A DNA stretch of 64,000 nt from a bacterium. GTDB taxonomy: Bacteria > Zhuqueibacterota > Zhuqueibacteria > Residuimicrobiales > Oceaniaggregativiventaceae. Position 1 is the stretch's first letter. Each line of letters starts with the position of its first letter. The stretch covers positions 1-64,000 of the forward strand of contig JAKQNP010000014.1 in NCBI GenBank assembly GCA_029565675.1, given 5' to 3'. Made by a program: the position numbers and the translations under genes. The notes under the pieces were generated by a model. The model was given only the letters and a program-made list of their open reading frames with translations, was not told the DNA's origin and did not search any database. This document shows positions 34,682 through 44,400 of the stretch, one piece after another.

Positions 34682-35473
34682 CTATTCACGAGATGCTCTG
34701 ATCCGATCCCACTGGGTCGGAATGAGTTGTTTGACCACAACGGTGCCATTCGAACAAAAGTCGATGCCTCTCTGTAAATAATGAACAATTTGTTTATTTT
34801 TTCCAAGACATTTTTGCACAAAAAGCCGTCGGGTATCGAAACGATAGACGCCGATGCGCGACAACGTCATTTTTGAAAAAAAGCCGTCAAACTTGTTGCT
34901 CGAGACCACCCCTGCACGATAACCGATATCTGTTGCCAACTGCACCGTTTTCCGTGAGACGTTGCCAAAGGGATAGGCGATGGCGGCCGGCCAGTTTCCT
35001 GACCTCTCATAGATCAGTTGCCGCGAAACGCGCAGCTCTTCAGCACAGTCCGTTTCCGGCAGGCGGCTCAAGTCGCGGTGACTCAAACCGTGCGAGCCGA
35101 TTTCCCATCCCGCATCCACGAGTTTGCCGATCTGCGGCCAATCGAGATGGCGAATCTTTTGCCCAAACCAATTGACGTCCCAGGAATTGTATTTGCCGGC
35201 ATAGAGCGGTAGGACAAAAACCGTCGCCACCACACCGAACTCGCGGCAAATGGATAAGGCGATGGTTTCAATATCGCTGTAGCCATCGTCAAAGGTGAGC
35301 GCAACCCGTTTTTGTGCTGGCTCGTCCAGCTTGGCGATGTATTGGCTTAGAGTGACAAAATGTATCCCTTGTTCCACGGCGGTAGCGAGAAAATTTCTCA
35401 ATTGCCCGGGTGTCAGGCTGTTGATACCCCAAATCCATCTGGGTGTGATATGGTGGCAGACGAGAATCGACAT
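34682..35473 (-). CDS. Polysaccharide deacetylase family protein
   Basis: 263 residues from the ATG at 35473 with AAGGGTG upstream. NodB-homology motifs: TFDDGYSD (motif 1, catalytic Asp and metal Asp), SHGLSHRDL (motif 2, metal His pair), AYPFGNVS (motif 3). No signal peptide, so the location is unclear. Removes N-acetyl groups from a sugar polymer or cell-wall precursor. The 263-bp gap before it holds nothing I can identify. Confidence 0.87.
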   Translation of the reverse strand: MSILVCHHITPRWIWGINSLTPGQLRNFLATAVEQGIHFVTLSQYIAKLDEPAQKRVALTFDDGYSDIETIALSICREFGVVATVFVLPLYAGKYNSWDVNWFGQKIRHLDWPQIGKLVDAGWEIGSHGLSHRDLSRLPETDCAEELRVSRQLIYERSGNWPAAIAYPFGNVSRKTVQLATDIGYRAGVVSSNKFDGFFSKMTLSRIGVYRFDTRRLFVQKCLGKNKQIVHYLQRGIDFCSNGTVVVKQLIPTQWDRIRASRE

Positions 35474-35736
35474 GGGAGCACCCTTAAAAACTAAACGGGA
35501 GCTGAAAACGGTTCCGTTTTCTGTCTCCCGCGCTGTGCTTAGGAAACTCAAGCGATGGTTGATCGATGGAACATCAAGCGCTTCTTATGCGCTACCCGGA
35601 CCAAAGGTAATCGTCTTGCGGCTGTATTTCGATTCGATCAACAGAAGCCATGGCGAAAAAGTGCGAAAACAATCGCGTTTCCAGCACCATTCAATGGTCT
35701 TGAAAACCGATTCAAGAAGAAAAGGTCAGCTGTTGG

Positions 35737-36993
35737 CTATTTCTTTTTTAGCTTTTTAGGCATGATCAGGTTAACGCTGAATTGCGAACGGTCATAAAAG
35801 GTCTGCGCCAGCGAGACCAGATCCTCTTTTTTGATCTGCTCAATTTGCCGAATCACTTCTTGTACCGACTGTTGCGGCATATCAAAAAATGCTTGTTCGC
35901 CCAGACGGCGCATACGACGATAGCTGCTTTCGAGACTCAGCAGGATGGAACCTTTGATTTGTGACTTGGTCTGGGCCAGTTCTTCGGCTGTGAAATTCCC
36001 CTGACGAACCTCTCCTATTTCATGAAAAAGCAATTCGACTGATTTTTCCTCATAACGAGGAGCACAAGCCATGTAAAGAGCAAAAACACCGCCGTCAGCC
36101 ATGGGATCATAAAAGCTGTAAACCGTATAGGCAAAGCCATACTTTTCGCGGATATTTTGAAAAAGACGAGAGCTCATGCCGCCACCGATCATGACGTCGA
36201 GCAAAGCGGCTGCATAGCGGCGGTCATCCCCAATGGAAACGGTGTGAGCGCCCAGGGCGATGTGGGTTTGCTGCGCACTGGGTTCGGTGCGCGTATGGCT
36301 GGGGGCAACCTTGGCAAGAAGTGGCGGATGTGTTTGTTTTTCGGGCGATCTTTTCCAGGCAGCAGTAGTTTTGCTGACTTCATCGACAAAAAATTGATGG
36401 TCAAGTCGACCGGCTGCGGCAAAGATGGCTTGATCGCAGGTGTAATAGCGGTTCCTGTAGTCGCACAAATCCGAACGGGAAAATGCTGAAACCGACTTCC
36501 GGCTGCCGAGTATCTGATAACCCAAAGGATGTTCCGGAAAAAGGTTTGCATAGAGCTGATCGATGAGCAATTCTTCCGGATCTTCGTGGGCATGCGACAG
36601 CTCAGCAAGCACAACCTGTTTTTCCAATTGAATGTCATTTTCCAGCAGGGAGGCATTCTGGAGCAAATCGCCGACCACATCGATGGCCAATGGCAGGTGG
36701 TGGTCCAGAGCGTGCGCGGTATAGAGGGTTGATTCTTTGCCGGTCTGAGCATTGAGATTGCCGCCCACCTGCTCGAGGCTGAGGGCGATTTCGCGCGCCG
36801 AGCGATGGGTGGTTCCTTTAAAAACCATGTGCTCGAGAAAATGGGAAATGCCGCAGTTGTGCGGTTGTTCGGTTAAAGAGCCAGCGTTGACCCAAACGCC
36901 GAGAGAAATTGACCGCACATGCGGCATAGTTTCCGAGACAACCCGGCAGCCGTTGTCGAGAATGGTCGATTGAGTGGTGATTCTTCTGGCCAA
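35737..36993 (-). CDS. M16 family zinc peptidase (processing-peptidase-like)
   Basis: 418 residues from a TTG at 36993, preceded by GAGAGG and located just after the pnp stop; a GTG at 37050 would overlap pnp. Inverted zinc motif HFLEH with the distal Glu region (LDHHLPLAIDVVGDLLQNASL). Single-chain ~420-residue M16B member of the type encoded next to pnp in many bacteria (YmxG-like). Probably cytoplasmic, degrading or processing peptides. Confidence 0.9.
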   Translation of the reverse strand: MARRITTQSTILDNGCRVVSETMPHVRSISLGVWVNAGSLTEQPHNCGISHFLEHMVFKGTTHRSAREIALSLEQVGGNLNAQTGKESTLYTAHALDHHLPLAIDVVGDLLQNASLLENDIQLEKQVVLAELSHAHEDPEELLIDQLYANLFPEHPLGYQILGSRKSVSAFSRSDLCDYRNRYYTCDQAIFAAAGRLDHQFFVDEVSKTTAAWKRSPEKQTHPPLLAKVAPSHTRTEPSAQQTHIALGAHTVSIGDDRRYAAALLDVMIGGGMSSRLFQNIREKYGFAYTVYSFYDPMADGGVFALYMACAPRYEEKSVELLFHEIGEVRQGNFTAEELAQTKSQIKGSILLSLESSYRRMRRLGEQAFFDMPQQSVQEVIRQIEQIKKEDLVSLAQTFYDRSQFSVNLIMPKKLKKK

Positions 36994-37012
36994 CGGCTTT
37001 GCCTCTCGCCCT

Positions 37013-39124
37013 TTATTCGGTGGTTTTTTGGTCTTGTGCCGGCTTGTCACGGTTGAGCAGAACTTTGCGACTCAGGTCGATTTTGCCGCCTTCGACCTTG
37101 ATCACTTTGACCGTCACTTCATCGCCAATTTTCAGCACGTCCTCGACGCGGTCGATGCGGCGATTCTCGATAGCCGAAATATGCAGCAATCCTTCGCGGC
37201 CCGGCAAGATTTCGACAAAAGCGCCGAAATTGAGGATACGCTTGACCTTGCCGGTATAGATCTCACCGACTTCCACCTCAGCGGTCATGGCGCGGACGAT
37301 GCGCGCTGCCGCTTCACCCGCTTCAGCCTCGACCGAAGCGATGGTCACGGTGCCGTCATCGGCGATATCGATCGTTGCGCCGGTTTTTTCAATGATCTCG
37401 CGAATGGTCTTGCCGCCGGGACCGATAACCGTTCCGATGGAATCGACCGGAATCTTGATGGTCAAGATACGTGGCGCCCAATTGGACAGCGATTTTCGAG
37501 GCTCAGGCAATACTGCTTTCATCTTGGAAAGCACATAATGCCGCGCTTCTTTTGCCTGTTGCAGCGCGCGTGACATGATTTGCTTGGAAATACCAGCGAT
37601 TTTGATATCCATCTGAAAAGCAGTGATCCCGTTCTGCGTCCCGGCCACTTTGAAATCCATGTCACCCAGATGGTCTTCATCGCCGAGGATGTCGGTCAAA
37701 ATGACCACTCGGTCACCCTCTTTAATCAAACCCATGGCAATGCCGGCAACTGCATCCTTAACCGGTACACCGGCATCCATAAGCGACAAAGATCCGGCAC
37801 AAACAGTAGCCATGGAGGATGACCCGTTTGACTCTAAAACATCGGAAACGATGCGCAGGGTATAGGGAAAAATCTGGTCAGAGGGAATCATCGGCTTGAT
37901 GGCGCGTTCGGCAAGGTTGCCGTGTCCAACCTCCCGCCGGCTCACACCCCGAACCGGTTTGACTTCACCGGTAGCGAACGGCGGAAAATTGTAATGCAGC
38001 ATATAGCTTTTCCAAAATTCGCCTTCCAGCCCTTCGATGCGCTGTTCGTCGATTTTGGTGCCCAGCGTGGTGGCAGCCAAAGCCTGAGTCTGGCCGCGCG
38101 TGAAAAGCGCCGAACCGTGAGCGCGTGGCAAAACGCCCACTTCAACGGTGATTTCACGGATTTCATCGGCCTTGCGCCCGTCGAGCCGGACACCGGTATT
38201 GAGCACCTTGCCCCGCATCAGCTCTTTCTCAAGGTCGTGAATGACCGACTTGATGCGGGCAATCTGTGCAGGTTCGCTGTTCTCATCGGTCATTTGCTGC
38301 AAAACTGCATCGACCACCTCAGCCAAGGCGTTCTGTCGTTCTTGCTTTTCATGTGCTTCCAACGCTTTGGCGATGGAATCACCGGCGAGTTTCTTGACCT
38401 GTTTGTCAAGTTCGCTCCAATCGGTTTCGACAACAGTCATTTTAGGCTTGCCGGCAAGCGCGATGATCTCTTTCTCGACAGCAATGATCTTGCGAATCTC
38501 TTCGTGCCCGAATTCCAGAGCTGCGACCATATCTTCTTCAGAAATCTCACTGGCAGCGCCTTCGACCATCAGCACCGAGTCTTCCGACGCAGCCATTACC
38601 AGGTCGATATCGCTTTCGATCTTTTGCGCATAGGTGGGATTGACGATGAATTCGCCGTTGATTCGTCCGACGCGTACACCGGCGATGACCGCCTGGATCG
38701 GGATATCCGACAAATTTAAGGCAATCGATGCGCCGGTGATGCCCAGTACATCCGCATCGTGTTCCCGGTCGGCTGAAAGCACCCAGATGAAGACCTGCGT
38801 CTCATTTCTATAAGCCTCGGGAAATAACGGCCGGATCGGCCGATCGACCAGCCGCGCGCTGAGCACTTCGGTATCCGAAGGCTTGCCTTCGCGTTTGAAA
38901 AATCCGCCAGGTATTTTGCCAACTGCATAGGCTTTTTCGCGATAATCCACGCTGAGCGGGAAAAAGTCGATGTCCTCTTTGGCTGTTTTGTCACAAACCG
39001 CGGTGGCCAAAATCACGGTTTCACCGAGCTGCACCCAGGCCGCTCCGTTCGCCTGTTTGGCCAATTTTCCGGTTTCGATGATAAACGGTTTACCGCCTAT
39101 CGGTGTCTCTTTTCTATAAATCAT
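37013..39124 (-). CDS. pnp: Polyribonucleotide nucleotidyltransferase (PNPase)
   Basis: 703 residues: two RNase PH domains separated by the all-helical domain, active-site segments (VLPRAHGSALFTRGQTQ, DILGDEDHLGDMDFKVAGT), KH domain (IGPGGKTIREIIEKTGATIDI) and S1 domain (GEIYTGKVKRILNFGAFVEI). Phosphorolytic 3'-5' exoribonuclease of mRNA decay. It normally follows rpsO directly; here four ABC-transporter genes lie between. Confidence 0.97.
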   Translation of the reverse strand: MIYRKETPIGGKPFIIETGKLAKQANGAAWVQLGETVILATAVCDKTAKEDIDFFPLSVDYREKAYAVGKIPGGFFKREGKPSDTEVLSARLVDRPIRPLFPEAYRNETQVFIWVLSADREHDADVLGITGASIALNLSDIPIQAVIAGVRVGRINGEFIVNPTYAQKIESDIDLVMAASEDSVLMVEGAASEISEEDMVAALEFGHEEIRKIIAVEKEIIALAGKPKMTVVETDWSELDKQVKKLAGDSIAKALEAHEKQERQNALAEVVDAVLQQMTDENSEPAQIARIKSVIHDLEKELMRGKVLNTGVRLDGRKADEIREITVEVGVLPRAHGSALFTRGQTQALAATTLGTKIDEQRIEGLEGEFWKSYMLHYNFPPFATGEVKPVRGVSRREVGHGNLAERAIKPMIPSDQIFPYTLRIVSDVLESNGSSSMATVCAGSLSLMDAGVPVKDAVAGIAMGLIKEGDRVVILTDILGDEDHLGDMDFKVAGTQNGITAFQMDIKIAGISKQIMSRALQQAKEARHYVLSKMKAVLPEPRKSLSNWAPRILTIKIPVDSIGTVIGPGGKTIREIIEKTGATIDIADDGTVTIASVEAEAGEAAARIVRAMTAEVEVGEIYTGKVKRILNFGAFVEILPGREGLLHISAIENRRIDRVEDVLKIGDEVTVKVIKVEGGKIDLSRKVLLNRDKPAQDQKTTE

Positions 39125-39202
39125 TTGTCCTCCAAATGGTCAGCCAACTCTTTCCCGCTCTTTTGATGCACCGATCGCAAAACCACAACAGATGCGATTG
39201 CA

Positions 39203-40555
39203 CTATTGTGTATTGGCTTGCTGATCCGACACAGGCAGACCGATGTCATCGAGTTTGGGAGTCAGCTTGCTAAAGATCTCTTTTTTAATCATGACGACGC
39301 GTGGTTCATCGCCTCGTTTGGCATAGATCAATTCGTTGCGGATGTCGCCCAACAGCAGTTCATAGACCAGCACATCGTGGATATAGAAACGTGTCCGCGA
39401 TTTCGGTACGGCCAGACCATAGGGCTGCAGAGAGCGAGACGATTCGCTGACAAATTCGACAACCTTCAGATCAGTCACATTTTTAAGCAGATCCCGGATC
39501 ACCCAGGCTTTTCCCTGTCGCGCTTCCGGTTCGACTACATTCCAGGCGCCGCTGGTGTCTTTGGTGCACACCACGATTTTGCCCGAATGTTCGAATTCAA
39601 TTCTATCAATTTCGTTTTGATTGAAAAACACCATGCGCTTGTCGCGCAAATGAAACAAGGTCGGACTGATGAGACGCACAAGCGAGCTGTCGACCGTAAA
39701 GACCGGTGGATTTTCGCTGGTTCGAGCATAATAGCGGCCGTCAACAGGGTTGCCAATCGCCAGCACCAACGGATCTTTGTTTTCGTCGATGACCAATTCC
39801 ACCTGGACCTTTGGCCGTACCAGCCCAAATGGTGTCAGGGAAGCAGGATTTTCATCGACAAAGGCACGCGCTTTTTCAGTCGACAAACGCGATACAATTT
39901 GCCCGACATTGGTGCGCTCGGCAAGCGCCTGGACCGGTTCGTTAATAAGCCAATCCGAACCCGTTCGCCGCAATACAAATTTACCATTGGGGTTATTCAA
40001 AACGCATTTTTTGACATCAGTGGATTGAATCGAAAATATATTTTTATTGCGCCAATCGAACAGAGTCTTCTCCAGATTGCTCTGCAGAGAGGTCGTGGCC
40101 AGAAAAACATCCGGAGATCCGGCCTTCCTGGCATAGACCAAAGAGCCAGTCACGTTTTTATCACCAACATAGATCGTGTCGCTGATTCCCTTGTGGGTGA
40201 TGATCAGCATACCTTTATAAGGATCGAGGCCATAGGTCGAATAGTCTGAAGGTTGGGCGGCAAAAACTCTTTCTTGCTTGGCCCAATCGAAAGTGTTGAT
40301 CAGCGTGCGGACCGTGTTTTCATCCGCTTTGGTCTCGATGGGTTCGACGATTTTCCAGCCGTCCGGCTGGCGAACAATACGGATCCCGCTGGGCTGCAAA
40401 AACACTTGCTCAGCTTCTTGTTCGGTCATAACGATTATCTTTTGACTGGTCTCTTTGCTGGTCGTCTCTTTTTTTTCTTTTTTATCGAGAAAAACAACAG
40501 ACACGATACCGATTGCGAGAACCAGCGCCAGAATGAGTGTGGTCTTGTAGTTCAT
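39203..40555 (-). CDS. DUF4340 domain protein of Gld-type ABC cluster
   Basis: 450 residues with an N-terminal membrane anchor (about 4-22) and a large extracytoplasmic body of repeated beta-rich units (GWKIVEP..., DWLINEPVQA..., AWNVVEPEA...), characteristic of DUF4340 proteins. These occur as the fourth partner of GldA/F/G-like ABC systems. It is the last gene of this four-gene set. Role in the complex unknown. Confidence 0.85.
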   Translation of the reverse strand: MNYKTTLILALVLAIGIVSVVFLDKKEKKETTSKETSQKIIVMTEQEAEQVFLQPSGIRIVRQPDGWKIVEPIETKADENTVRTLINTFDWAKQERVFAAQPSDYSTYGLDPYKGMLIITHKGISDTIYVGDKNVTGSLVYARKAGSPDVFLATTSLQSNLEKTLFDWRNKNIFSIQSTDVKKCVLNNPNGKFVLRRTGSDWLINEPVQALAERTNVGQIVSRLSTEKARAFVDENPASLTPFGLVRPKVQVELVIDENKDPLVLAIGNPVDGRYYARTSENPPVFTVDSSLVRLISPTLFHLRDKRMVFFNQNEIDRIEFEHSGKIVVCTKDTSGAWNVVEPEARQGKAWVIRDLLKNVTDLKVVEFVSESSRSLQPYGLAVPKSRTRFYIHDVLVYELLLGDIRNELIYAKRGDEPRVVMIKKEIFSKLTPKLDDIGLPVSDQQANTQ

Positions 40556-40697
40556 CTAACAGCCCTCAATTCTGTTCACCTCTTTGTGCTCAAAAAATCA
40601 TCCGCACCAGAAGCACGGAATAATTGCACAAACAGCAGGTGCAATTAAAGCTGCGATCCGGATTCCTGATGGCGGTGGAGACAGGTGAATAACCAGC

Positions 40698-40743
40698 GAG
40701 CGTCCACCTGAGAAAAACCGCATGTGTGGTCAGGCAGACGCTC
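40698..40743. repeat. Hairpin downstream of the GldG-like gene
   Basis: GAGCGTC-CA-CCTGA ... TCAGG-CA-GACGCTC: a 7+5 bp stem with a symmetrical CA/CA internal loop, 11 bp after the stop codon. No T-run, so more likely an mRNA-stabilising or processing hairpin than a terminator. Confidence 0.45.
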
Positions 40744-40753
40744 ATCTGAACAT

Positions 40754-42319
40754 TTATTTGCGTTTGATATAGACAACGATACCGGCAATAACAACCAAAA
40801 TGGGCAACAAAATGACACCGAGATAGAGAATCAGGCGTGTCTGTTTTTGAGTCAAGGTCAAGCGGCGGTCTTCAGGATCTTTGGCGCGAACCGAGATCAG
40901 ATCTTCTTCCTCGGCCAGCCAACTGATCGAATTGAGGATCAGGTCCGAATTGCCCTGCATGCTGATCATACCGTCGCTGGCAAAATCCGAGTCGCCGAAA
41001 ACCAGCACCCGGGCCTTGCTGGATGGGCGGCCCAAGCCGAATTTGTCTTCCTTGAGCACCGTCGGTTCATCAGCCTCCTTTTCGGCAACGGCCAACAGGG
41101 AAACCGGTCCGATCAGGTCCACCTTGGGATCAGCCTCCAATCGCGGCGACTTGCTCAAAGGCGTGGTTTCACCCCAGCTGCGCGGATTGGTTCTGGCGAT
41201 CTCGGTTACCGTGATCCCGGAAGGCACCATTTCGGCCTCGGTGATCGAGCGGGCTTGATTGAAAAAGGTCATGACCTTGAAATTTTCGACAATTGGGTGG
41301 TTCGCGTAATCAGAGACCAATGGCATGATCGGCCCGGCACCGAAAAGCTGTCCTATACCCGAGGCATCGACTACCACGTCATGGCCAACCCGAATGCCAT
41401 AACCTGCAGAAAAATCAACCCAGGAGTCAGGCGATTCAGGGTCAAGCAGCAGAAGCACATCGCCGCCCTTTCGCAAATAGGCGTCGAGCGCTTGTTTCTC
41501 GTTGGGCAATAGATCGGTTTTTGGGCCAGCGACAACCATCACTGAAGCATCTTCAGGCACCTGCATTGATTCGAGCTGGGCGAGGTTGACCTGTTCCACC
41601 AAATAATTCTCATCGAGCAATCGCTGTTTGAGCACCGAGAGTCCTTCGGCTTGCATGGCTTCGAGCGGCCGTTCACCGTGGCCGGTGGTAAAGTAGATCC
41701 TTTTTGCCGTTTCACGGCTGACCTTGATCAGCGAATTGGTCAAATTTTCTTCGCTGATGGCGGTCAATCGTTCTTCAGCGCTTTTGCTTTGCAGAACAAT
41801 GGTGCCATAATTGGTGACGTTCATGGTTTTTGCCAGGCCGGGATTCTTATCCGGGTCGACGATTTCCCATTTGAAATTCGGCGAGAGGTTGTTGTATTCG
41901 ATAAACAGACTGCGCGGCTGAAAATCCTCTCCGCCTTTGAAAAAACCTGTCACCTGAATGGGCTGGTCAAGGTTTTTCAATACTTTTCGGGTTTGATCGG
42001 CCAGGCTGAACTGTTTGGCAGCAGTGGTATCGACACGCCAGTTCACTTTGCTCAGCAGGATGTTGAGCACGATCAAAATACCGAGCACAAAGATGATCAT
42101 CAGAGCAGCGTTGCTGCCGAATTTGGCTGAACGGCTCGAGAGGCCTTCCTTGATCTGCTTGAAATTGACAATCAGATAAGCGATGACCAGGATGGCACCA
42201 ACAATGAGCAAGACAATTGCGGTTGCAGTCATGATCGAATTGATCGACCAGATCATCAGACCAGCCAGCAAGAGCGCAAGGCCGAGCAAACCGGCAATGG
42301 GTGGAAATTTATACATCAT
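40754..42319 (-). CDS. GldG-like ABC auxiliary protein
   Basis: 521 residues. Starts on the ATGA overlap with the permease gene (42319; in-frame ATGs also at 42331 and 42316). Two N-terminal hydrophobic segments and a third near residue 75, a long extracytoplasmic region of the GldG/ABC_transp_aux type (VMVVAGPKTDLLPNEKQALDAYLRKGGDVLLLLDP), and a C-terminal membrane helix ending YIKRK. In gliding Bacteroidota GldA/F/G support motility; in other FCB bacteria the cargo is unknown. Confidence 0.85.
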   Translation of the reverse strand: MMYKFPPIAGLLGLALLLAGLMIWSINSIMTATAIVLLIVGAILVIAYLIVNFKQIKEGLSSRSAKFGSNAALMIIFVLGILIVLNILLSKVNWRVDTTAAKQFSLADQTRKVLKNLDQPIQVTGFFKGGEDFQPRSLFIEYNNLSPNFKWEIVDPDKNPGLAKTMNVTNYGTIVLQSKSAEERLTAISEENLTNSLIKVSRETAKRIYFTTGHGERPLEAMQAEGLSVLKQRLLDENYLVEQVNLAQLESMQVPEDASVMVVAGPKTDLLPNEKQALDAYLRKGGDVLLLLDPESPDSWVDFSAGYGIRVGHDVVVDASGIGQLFGAGPIMPLVSDYANHPIVENFKVMTFFNQARSITEAEMVPSGITVTEIARTNPRSWGETTPLSKSPRLEADPKVDLIGPVSLLAVAEKEADEPTVLKEDKFGLGRPSSKARVLVFGDSDFASDGMISMQGNSDLILNSISWLAEEEDLISVRAKDPEDRRLTLTQKQTRLILYLGVILLPILVVIAGIVVYIKRK

Positions 42320-43101
42320 CTTCCCCTCCATCTGGCAGATTCAATAGAGATGAATGACAAGAACAGTCCCATAAAAATGAAGCTCAGGTAGAAAATCACA
42401 TTTTGGGTATCAAAGATCCCTTTGGAAAAATCATTGAAATACTCGATTACACTCAACTTTTCCACAAATTGACCGAGAAAAGGCCCAACCAACCCCGAAA
42501 GCCAGCCGACCACATAAAAGAAGAGGATAAAGACCATGGTGCTGATGGCGGCGATCAATTGGTTGTCAGTCAAAGTGGAAAAAAAGATCCCAAATGCGAT
42601 GTAGCAGAGCCCGAGCAAAAAGAGACCGAGATAGCCGGTCATAATGGGACCAAGCTCAGGATTGCCAAAGATGAACAGGAGAAGCATGTAGACAAAGGTA
42701 AACAGCAACATGAAAAGATAGAGGATCGCCGCGGCGCTGAACTTGCCGAGGATATGCTGCAGATTGGTAACCGGTGATGTCAACAGCAATTCGATGGTGC
42801 CGGATCGCTTTTCATCGGCGTACAATCGCATGGTTATCAAAGGCATAAAAAAGAGCGCAAACATGCTCATGTTGTGAAACAGAGGCCGAATCGCCATCAT
42901 GTTGATGTTCAACTTTGGCGGTGCCATGCGATACATCTGTGCCTGGACATCCGCACGCATACACAACTGAACAAAGCTGGTAATCAACAAGTAGAAAAAA
43001 ACGCCGGATATTGCCAAAAACAAGCCGATGACGACATAGGCGATCGGCGATGAAAAATAGGATTTGAGTTCTCGGGTGACAATGGTCCAATAGTTTCTCA
43101 T
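42316..43101 (-). CDS. ABC-2 type permease (GldF-like)
   Basis: 261 residues, six membrane helices, with the conserved cytoplasmic segment YADEKRSGTIELLLTSPVTN of ABC-2 permeases. Lies between the ATPase and the GldG-like gene with 12-bp spacing and ATGA overlap respectively. Confidence 0.88.
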   Translation of the reverse strand: MRNYWTIVTRELKSYFSSPIAYVVIGLFLAISGVFFYLLITSFVQLCMRADVQAQMYRMAPPKLNINMMAIRPLFHNMSMFALFFMPLITMRLYADEKRSGTIELLLTSPVTNLQHILGKFSAAAILYLFMLLFTFVYMLLLFIFGNPELGPIMTGYLGLFLLGLCYIAFGIFFSTLTDNQLIAAISTMVFILFFYVVGWLSGLVGPFLGQFVEKLSVIEYFNDFSKGIFDTQNVIFYLSFIFMGLFLSFISIESARWRGR

Positions 43102-43113
43102 GGTCAGTCTCCC

Positions 43114-44052
43114 CTATTCCTTGGTGGTCAGATGCAAAAAGACGTCTTCCAGACTCAGGTCTTCGGGTTTTATTTCGTACAACTCCCAGCCGTTTTCGAT
43201 TACACTTTTGGCAACCTGTGGCCTGATTTCCTCGTCTGCTACACTTTCGAGCAGAAAATGGTGGGTGTCAGAGTCTTTTTCGGTTTCAGAGGTTATGACT
43301 TGAGAAACAGTTTTTAGAGCGCTCAACTTGCTCTGGATCTCCTTTTTCGGCCCCTTGACCACAACACCAATACGATGGGAGCCGGTAAGTCCACGAGTCA
43401 AGTTTTCGGGGCGATCTTCAGCCACAATCCTGCCGTGGTCGATGATCATCACCCTTTGACAGGTCATACTGACCTCAGGTAGAATATGGGTGCTGAGAAT
43501 GATGGTGTGATTGCCTGCCAGGTTCTTGATCAGCTCGCGAACCTCGATGATCTGCTTGGGATCGAGCCCCACAGTAGGTTCATCGAGAATCAAAACATCG
43601 GGATTGTGCACCAGTGCCTGCGCGATTCCGACTCTTTGCTTGTAACCTTTGGACAGCGTTTTTATGACTCGATCGCTGACATGGGCGATCCCGGTCTTGT
43701 CCATGGTTTCTGCAACGGCACGCTTTCGATCTCGTGGATCGACACCTTTGATTGCGGCAACAAAATCGATATAGTCGCGCACGCGCATCTCATGGTAGAG
43801 TGGCGGATTTTCGGGCATATAACCGATGCGTTTGCGAACCTCCATCGATTGTGTGTGCACATCAAACCCTGCGACAGTAGCTGTCCCCTTGGTTGCGGGC
43901 AAAAAAGTGGTCAAAATGCGCATCGTGGTCGTCTTGCCGGCGGCATTCGGACCGAGAAATCCCAAGATTTCGCCCTTTTCAACCTGAAAGGTGACCTGGT
44001 CAACAGCTTTTACCCGGCCAAAATAACGGGTAACCTGTCGAACGTCGATCAT
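43114..44052 (-). CDS. ABC transporter ATPase (GldA-like)
   Basis: 312 residues. Walker A GPNAAGKTT (Ala for the usual Gly, common in GldA-like proteins), signature LSKGYKQRVGIAQAL, Walker B VLILDEPTVGLDP, H-loop STH. The extra ~80-residue C-terminal domain is typical of ATPases paired with ABC-2 exporters. First gene of the cassette inserted between rpsO and pnp. Confidence 0.9.
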   Translation of the reverse strand: MIDVRQVTRYFGRVKAVDQVTFQVEKGEILGFLGPNAAGKTTTMRILTTFLPATKGTATVAGFDVHTQSMEVRKRIGYMPENPPLYHEMRVRDYIDFVAAIKGVDPRDRKRAVAETMDKTGIAHVSDRVIKTLSKGYKQRVGIAQALVHNPDVLILDEPTVGLDPKQIIEVRELIKNLAGNHTIILSTHILPEVSMTCQRVMIIDHGRIVAEDRPENLTRGLTGSHRIGVVVKGPKKEIQSKLSALKTVSQVITSETEKDSDTHHFLLESVADEEIRPQVAKSVIENGWELYEIKPEDLSLEDVFLHLTTKE

Positions 44053-44111
44053 CGGACATTCCTCCTTTCATCTGTCAGTTCCACTTGCTGCGATTTTGTC
44101 TGCCAGGCGGC

Positions 44112-44381
44112 TTAGCGGCGAAGACCGAGATCCTGAATCAACGAACGATATTTTTCAATATCCTCATTCTTCAAGTACTCGAGCATTCTTTTGCGTTTGC
44201 CGACCAGCTTCAACAATCCCCGTCGAGAGTGAAAATCTTTCGGATTTTCCTTGAAATGGCGCTGAAGATCGGTGATACGCTCAGTCAAAAGAGCGATCTG
44301 CACTTCCGGACGCCCGGTATCGGCAGTGTTGACACCGAATTTATCAACGATCTCCGTTTTGCGTTCTTTTTGCACACTCAT
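44112..44381 (-). CDS. rpsO: Ribosomal protein S15
   Basis: 89 residues, full length, with the S15 signature ([16 protein letters not shown] ... [20 protein letters not shown]). Binds 16S rRNA helices 20-22. Last gene of the rimP-nusA-infB-rbfA-truB-ribF run. Confidence 0.97.
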   Translation of the reverse strand: MSVQKERKTEIVDKFGVNTADTGRPEVQIALLTERITDLQRHFKENPKDFHSRRGLLKLVGKRKRMLEYLKNEDIEKYRSLIQDLGLRR

Positions 44382-44400
44382 GCAATACCTCCGGCTTTGA

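Noticed and set aside
35555-35797. 80-residue ORF between deacetylase and M16 genes
   Set aside because: No ribosome-binding site, no recognisable domain, and it overlaps the M16 gene on the other strand.
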